From contig NZ_CP053344.1 in assembly GCF_013113715.1 (NCBI RefSeq), positions 2,852,001 to 2,916,000 on the forward strand: a DNA stretch of 64,000 nucleotides. The letters run 5' to 3'. The notes beneath the pieces were generated by a model that ran no database searches, had not been told where the DNA came from, and saw only the letters and a list, made by a program, of their open reading frames with translations. The DNA comes from Herbiconiux sp. SALV-R1 (GTDB taxonomy: Bacteria > Actinomycetota > Actinomycetes > Actinomycetales > Microbacteriaceae). The position numbers were made by a program, and so were the translations under genes. Positions 61,701-64,000 of the stretch are shown here, in pieces (positions within the stretch are counted from its first letter, which is position 1; every line of letters begins with the position of its first letter).

Positions 61701-61792
61701 AGTGCCGTCATGAGCGGATCGGTCACCTGGGACTGCCCGATCATCTCGGCGAAGTTCTCTGGCCGGTAACGGCGATACAGGGCGGTGACCAC
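58709..61792 (-). CDS. dnaX: DNA polymerase III subunit gamma/tau
   Basis: The 1027-residue protein has an AAA+ clamp-loader module: YRRYRPENFAEMIGQSQV, Walker A FSGPRGCGKTTSARILA, zinc cysteines CLNC/CGVCPSC, Walker B IFIIDEAHM, and the IRSRTHHYPFRL sensor. Domain III and the tau-like C-terminal region (VQQLKDAWPEILDRVQKAKM) reach about residue 640. The last 380 residues are Pro/Ala/Ser/Gly-rich low complexity with repeats such as GGPAQ, ending in a conserved-looking ARYGEAVVREILGANFIEE segment. GTG 61792 stands 6 nt after TAGTCT. No A-rich slippery site for a gamma form was seen. Confidence 0.96.
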   Translation of the reverse strand: MVTALYRRYRPENFAEMIGQSQVTDPLMTALRTNRVNHAYLFSGPRGCGKTTSARILARCLNCAEGPTDTPCGVCPSCVELSRDGMGSLDVVEIDAASHGGVDDARDLRERAIFAPARDRYKIFIIDEAHMVTSGGFNALLKIVEEPPEHVKFIFATTEPDKVIGTIRSRTHHYPFRLIPPAQLLEYVQQLCDSEGVEVAPGVLPLVVRAGGGSARDTLSLLDQLIAGSEGNRVEYERAVALLGYTHGALLSEAIDALGTHDGAAAFDAVDRVIQTGQDPRRFVEDLLERLRDIIVVEATREQAPSVLRGVPADEIEVMRRQAALFGHAELSRVADIVNTALSEMTGATSPRLHLELMVARTLVPSVDDTQRGALARVERLERRIGVDGGGADAGPASSAAASSAVAPPSAPPAAPSSPLSGGNAPSASPESAAGGWAVTAPGSGTAPTRSAEPTSSQAVPSSGSGDPASHAPGDAPATPPTAPTPPAVPAASAVNTPDVVATPPSAAPLSEPVEPGTVSVQQLKDAWPEILDRVQKAKMTAWLVVFTAQVRSLDGDVLTLAFPSENDVASFKERSAPGQGVSEYLRQAIVDVLGLRVKYIARVDTSLRPHDAPEGGAPSASAAPTDRSPAPSAAPSAPPAVAPNAQPADQAPTPAAAASSQAPADLSPAPAAPTNAAAPSPAEQPAGATREAGASAATSPAQHSTPPAPASSASAPTQVAGMTIPARRTPAPVPASEWSTPGVSDLGGSSFEEPTPPPPAAPVTPAAGTPAGPAGVDGPQAAASPSQPPAQAGPPTHERPEPAGGPAQGSASRPESAGGPAQRPAQPSGQAGGQAQRPAPAVDRAAEAQRPATERRPEPQRGPAPTRNASPTTSWDVVAIPSSSASDDDEPPFFDEPMPSDEPELPADRADAMPDPYTRATPATPIRPGDAGAARDGAQPNRPGAPTTASGASASAPASGSERRPGALRFEPGPDTAPASAPPAPVATTASGRARYGEAVVREILGANFIEEQPLPSRDPRPLGEG

Positions 61793-61798
61793 GCGACA

Positions 61799-61804
61799 AG
61801 ACTA
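61799..61804 (-). promoter_or_regulatory. -10 box TAGTCT for dnaX
   Basis: TAGTCT is 6 nt before GTG 61792, predicting a leaderless dnaX mRNA and confirming the start. Confidence 0.5.
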
Positions 61805-61881
61805 CCTGCGGCCTCCGACACCGGGGTCGCTCCCGGCGAGCTGGGGACAACCGACGGATGCGCGCCGGAGGCCCGAGGACC

Positions 61882-62394
61882 TCACCCTTCCAGGTCGCGG
61901 GCGTAACAGACCGAGATATCGGAGCCGATGTAGGCGCCGAAGGCGGGAATGCGCGAGTACCCCTCCCGCTCGTAGAACCGCATCGCGTCGGGTTGCGCCG
62001 TGCCGGTCTCGAGCAGCAAGCGGGTCACGCCGAGGGCCCGCGCCTCGTCTTCGAGCGCGCGGAGCACCGCCGTCGCGACGCCCGTTCCGCGCGCCTCAGG
62101 CCGCACGAACATGCGCTTCACCTCGACCTCGCCGTCGCCGAGCGGGCGCAACCCACCGCATCCGAGTGCCGTACCGTCGGCGTCGCGGGCCACCAGGAAC
62201 ACCGGTACCGAGTCGGCCGTCGGCACCTCGCCCGGCTCGTGGTCGTCGGAGCCGTAGCGGGCGTCGAGCTCAGCGCGCTGCGCGGCGCGCAGGGAGGCAG
62301 CGTCGGGGTGGTCGTAGGGAACGCGCTCGAGGGTGAAGGAGACGGATGCGCGGTGCGGCTTCGGCGGCTCGGCCGGTATCGAGGACGGGTGCAT
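61882..62394 (-). CDS. GNAT-family N-acetyltransferase
   Basis: The 170-residue protein has GNAT motifs VEVKRMFVRPEARGTGVATAV (acetyl-CoA pyrophosphate loop RGTGVA near residue 107) and LLLETGTAQPDAMRFYEREGY. It transfers an acetyl group from acetyl-CoA to an unknown amine. AGGA lies about 9 nt before ATG 62394. It is divergent from a TetR-GNAT fusion and shares the palindromic operator, so the fusion's TetR part probably represses it. Confidence 0.88.
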   Translation of the reverse strand: MHPSSIPAEPPKPHRASVSFTLERVPYDHPDAASLRAAQRAELDARYGSDDHEPGEVPTADSVPVFLVARDADGTALGCGGLRPLGDGEVEVKRMFVRPEARGTGVATAVLRALEDEARALGVTRLLLETGTAQPDAMRFYEREGYSRIPAFGAYIGSDISVCYARDLEG

Positions 62395-62407
62395 GGCTCA
62401 GGATCCT

Positions 62408-62442
62408 TTCGTAACATACATTACGGTAACGTATGTTACGAA
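62408..62442. promoter_or_regulatory. palindromic TetR-type operator
   Basis: TTCGTAACATAC (62408-62419) pairs exactly with GTATGTTACGAA (62431-62442) around ATTACGGTAAC. The right half is itself a palindrome (GTAAC-GTAT-GTTAC) and the left nearly so (GTAAC/CATTAC), so two overlapping dimers could bind. It lies in the 97-bp gap between the GNAT and TetR-GNAT genes. Confidence 0.8.
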
Positions 62443-62491
62443 GTCCGGAGGGCCGGCCGGCCGCTGAGATGTCGAGGAAGGGTGGGGCTGC

Positions 62492-63895
62492 ATGGCTCGC
62501 AGGCGGGATCTGGCTGACCAGAGGGAGCGTCTCTCGGAAGCGACCTGGTCGGTGCTCACCGAGCGTGGGCTCGCGGGGCTCACCATCCGCGCGGTCGCCG
62601 AGCGCGCCGGGTGCACGACCGGGCTGGTGATGCACGCTTTCCCGAGCAAGGAGGCGCTGCTGCTGCACGCGCGGGAGCTGCTGCACGAGCGCACGCGAGT
62701 GCGGGCGGATGCGGTGGAGGCGGAGCGGGAGGGGCGGGATCCGGCGGAGACGTTGCTCGCCGTGCTGCTCAACGGCGCGGCGCTCGATGACACCGGGGTC
62801 GATGAGGCGCGTGTGTGGGTGAGCTACCTCGCGGCCTCGCTCGCCGACGACGGGCTCGCCGAGCGGCACGTGGCCGGCAACCGCAGCTTCATCGGGCGGG
62901 TCGGACGGTGGGTGGCGCTGTGCCGTCCTGACCGCTCTGCCGAGTCGAACTCGACGGATGCGCTCGCCCTCGTCGCCCTCGTCGAGGGCCTCAACGCCCT
63001 CAGCTCCGCCGACCCGGAGAGCTACTCCCCCGCCGTGCAGCGCCGCGTGCTCTCCGCCGCAGTAGCGCGCCTCGTCGCCGCGGGCCCCGCGGCGGGCGCG
63101 GGTGCGGCGGGCGCGGGTGCCGCTGCGGTGAGCGCGGCTGCAGCGGGTGCCGTGGGTGCGGGCGCTCTCGGCGTGGGTGCCGCGGAGTCGACGGGTGCGG
63201 GTGCGCTGGGCGCGGGCCCAGCGGGCCCAGCGGGCCCGGCGGGCGCAGGTGCGGCGCGTGAGGTGGGCGCGGGCGCGGATGCGGTGGGCGCGGGTGCGGC
63301 GGCCACCGCCGGGGTGGGCGACACTCGCCCTCACGTCGAGGAGCCAGCTGGCGGGGAGGGGGCCGCGGATGGCGGGACGGATCTTGGGGGCGGTGGGGCC
63401 GCATCCGCTCTGCGTGGGCTGGGGCGAGGGCGGAGGGTGCGGGTGCGGCCGTATGAGGTGGGGGATGACGAGGGGATCGTGGGGTTGTGGGAGGAGTGTG
63501 GGTTGACGCGGGCGTGGAATGATCCGCGGCGGGACATCGCGCGGAAGAAGACGGTGCAGCCGGAGTTGTTCCTGGTGGGGGAAGCTGTCGATGAGGAGGG
63601 GCGGGCGTTGCGGGACGGTGCGGGTGGTCCGGTCGTGGTGGCGACGGCGATGATCGGGTACGACGGGCATCGGGGGTGGGTGAACTACCTGGCGGTGTCG
63701 CCCGGGATGCAGGGGCACGGGGTCGGCGGCGCGCTGATGCGGCAGGCGGAGGAGCTGTTGCGGGAGAGGGGGTGCCCGAAGCTGAATCTGCAGATCAGGG
63801 CGGGGAACGAGGGCGTGATGGCGTTCTACCGGTCGCTCGGGTACGAGCCCGACGGCGCCGTGGGGTTCGGCAAGCGGCTCATCGCCGACGCCTGA
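62492..63895 (+). CDS. TetR regulator fused to a YpeA-type GNAT acetyltransferase
   Basis: The 467-residue protein has a TetR domain (residues 1-195; HTH LTIRAVAERAGCTTGLVMHAF with FPSKEALLLHARELL). A roughly 110-residue Ala/Gly linker follows (GAGAAGAGAAAVSAAAAGAV and similar). The C-terminal GNAT domain (about 310-467) is close to YpeA: YEVGDDEGIVGLWEECGLTR, AWNDPRRDIARKK, GYDGHRGWVNYLAVSPG, QGHGVGGALM. Acetyl-CoA or the acetylated substrate might signal to the DNA-binding half. GGAAGGG precedes ATG 62492. No stop interrupts the linker, so a genuine fusion is likely, though frame errors in such sequence are possible. Confidence 0.82.
   Translation: MARRRDLADQRERLSEATWSVLTERGLAGLTIRAVAERAGCTTGLVMHAFPSKEALLLHARELLHERTRVRADAVEAEREGRDPAETLLAVLLNGAALDDTGVDEARVWVSYLAASLADDGLAERHVAGNRSFIGRVGRWVALCRPDRSAESNSTDALALVALVEGLNALSSADPESYSPAVQRRVLSAAVARLVAAGPAAGAGAAGAGAAAVSAAAAGAVGAGALGVGAAESTGAGALGAGPAGPAGPAGAGAAREVGAGADAVGAGAAATAGVGDTRPHVEEPAGGEGAADGGTDLGGGGAASALRGLGRGRRVRVRPYEVGDDEGIVGLWEECGLTRAWNDPRRDIARKKTVQPELFLVGEAVDEEGRALRDGAGGPVVVATAMIGYDGHRGWVNYLAVSPGMQGHGVGGALMRQAEELLRERGCPKLNLQIRAGNEGVMAFYRSLGYEPDGAVGFGKRLIADA
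63075..63330 (+). repeat. GCGGGTGC-type low-complexity repeat coding Ala/Gly linker
   Basis: Short imperfect repeats of GCGGGTGC and GGGCGCG code the linker between the TetR and GNAT halves. Such tracts change length easily and mark the probable fusion joint. Confidence 0.6.
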
Positions 63896-64000
63896 GTCGG
63901 CGGTGCGGTGGCGCGGTGGTGCGTGCCGTCGCACCATGGGGCCTGCGGCAGCGAAGCGCGGTAGCGGGAGAGCGACGGACGTGCGCGGGCACGGTGGTGC

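Noticed and set aside
60100-61792. Programmed frameshift in dnaX
   Set aside because: No A-rich heptamer or downstream stem typical of the gamma/tau site is visible.
61793-61881. 4.5S SRP RNA beside dnaX
   Set aside because: The gap is too short and lacks the conserved GGAAGGAAGCAG apical core.
63896-64000. Gene start at the right edge
   Set aside because: The last 105 bp show no ORF with a start signal or codon bias.

Overview
The window is high-GC DNA with strong G/C preference at third codon positions. It looks like an actinobacterium of the family Microbacteriaceae; a Herbiconiux/Leifsonia-type genus is a guess from protein style. Supporting signs are the dnaX-recR-lysC-asd order, Tat-exported proteins with an RRxVxxGAAWSxPV signal, an LAxTG-type sortase tail, many GTG starts, and many apparently leaderless genes whose TANNNT -10 box lies 6-7 nt before the start codon. 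No rRNA, tRNA, CRISPR array or intact insertion sequence was seen.

Region 1 (1-23.5 kb) is an exopolysaccharide/cell-wall glycan locus. It holds an RCC1-like secreted protein (cut by the window edge), a large CBM/FN3/beta-helix protein, a Wzy-type polymerase, a glycosyltransferase fused to an acetyltransferase, a Wzx flippase, two GT4 glycosyltransferases, a nucleotidyltransferase divergent from a PqqD-like protein, a proline-rich membrane protein, two tyrosine autokinases each near a low-molecular-weight phosphatase, an Asp-box propeller, the priming glycosylphosphotransferase, a zinc-ribbon miniprotein and an HprK-like kinase fused to a PqqD-like domain. Parts of this region are visibly less GC-rich and mosaic.

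Region 2 (23.5-28.7 kb) holds a compact export cassette (Tat substrate, divergent signal peptidase I, TatA, and a second Tat substrate overlapping tatA by 4 bp), followed by small membrane and hypothetical proteins. Region 3 (28.8-39.5 kb) carries RecQ, an AraC regulator, a MauE-thioredoxin fusion with a third Tat substrate, an LADTG-anchored subtilisin-like protease with an odd catalytic site, a degenerate-GGDEF membrane protein, a TetR regulator with a 21-bp tandem repeat, and tandem MarR regulators.

Region 4 (39.5-52 kb) is a signalling and beta-glucan block: two membrane sensor-type proteins, a PAS histidine kinase followed by a second dead-GGDEF protein, a processive family-2 glycosyltransferase overlapping a pseudo-Hpt protein, a PhoB-like regulator with a very long linker, a GH6 hydrolase and a GGDEF-EAL protein. 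I infer a c-di-GMP- and two-component-controlled glucan system.

Region 5 (52-64 kb) is housekeeping: an SGNH hydrolase, asd, lysC, a PolA-like polymerase, recR and dnaX, then a GNAT gene divergent from a TetR-GNAT fusion across a palindromic operator. Four copies of a 58-bp palindromic repeat lie between 52.0 and 57.9 kb. One sits in frame inside the polymerase gene, and this is the most distinctive structure in the window.
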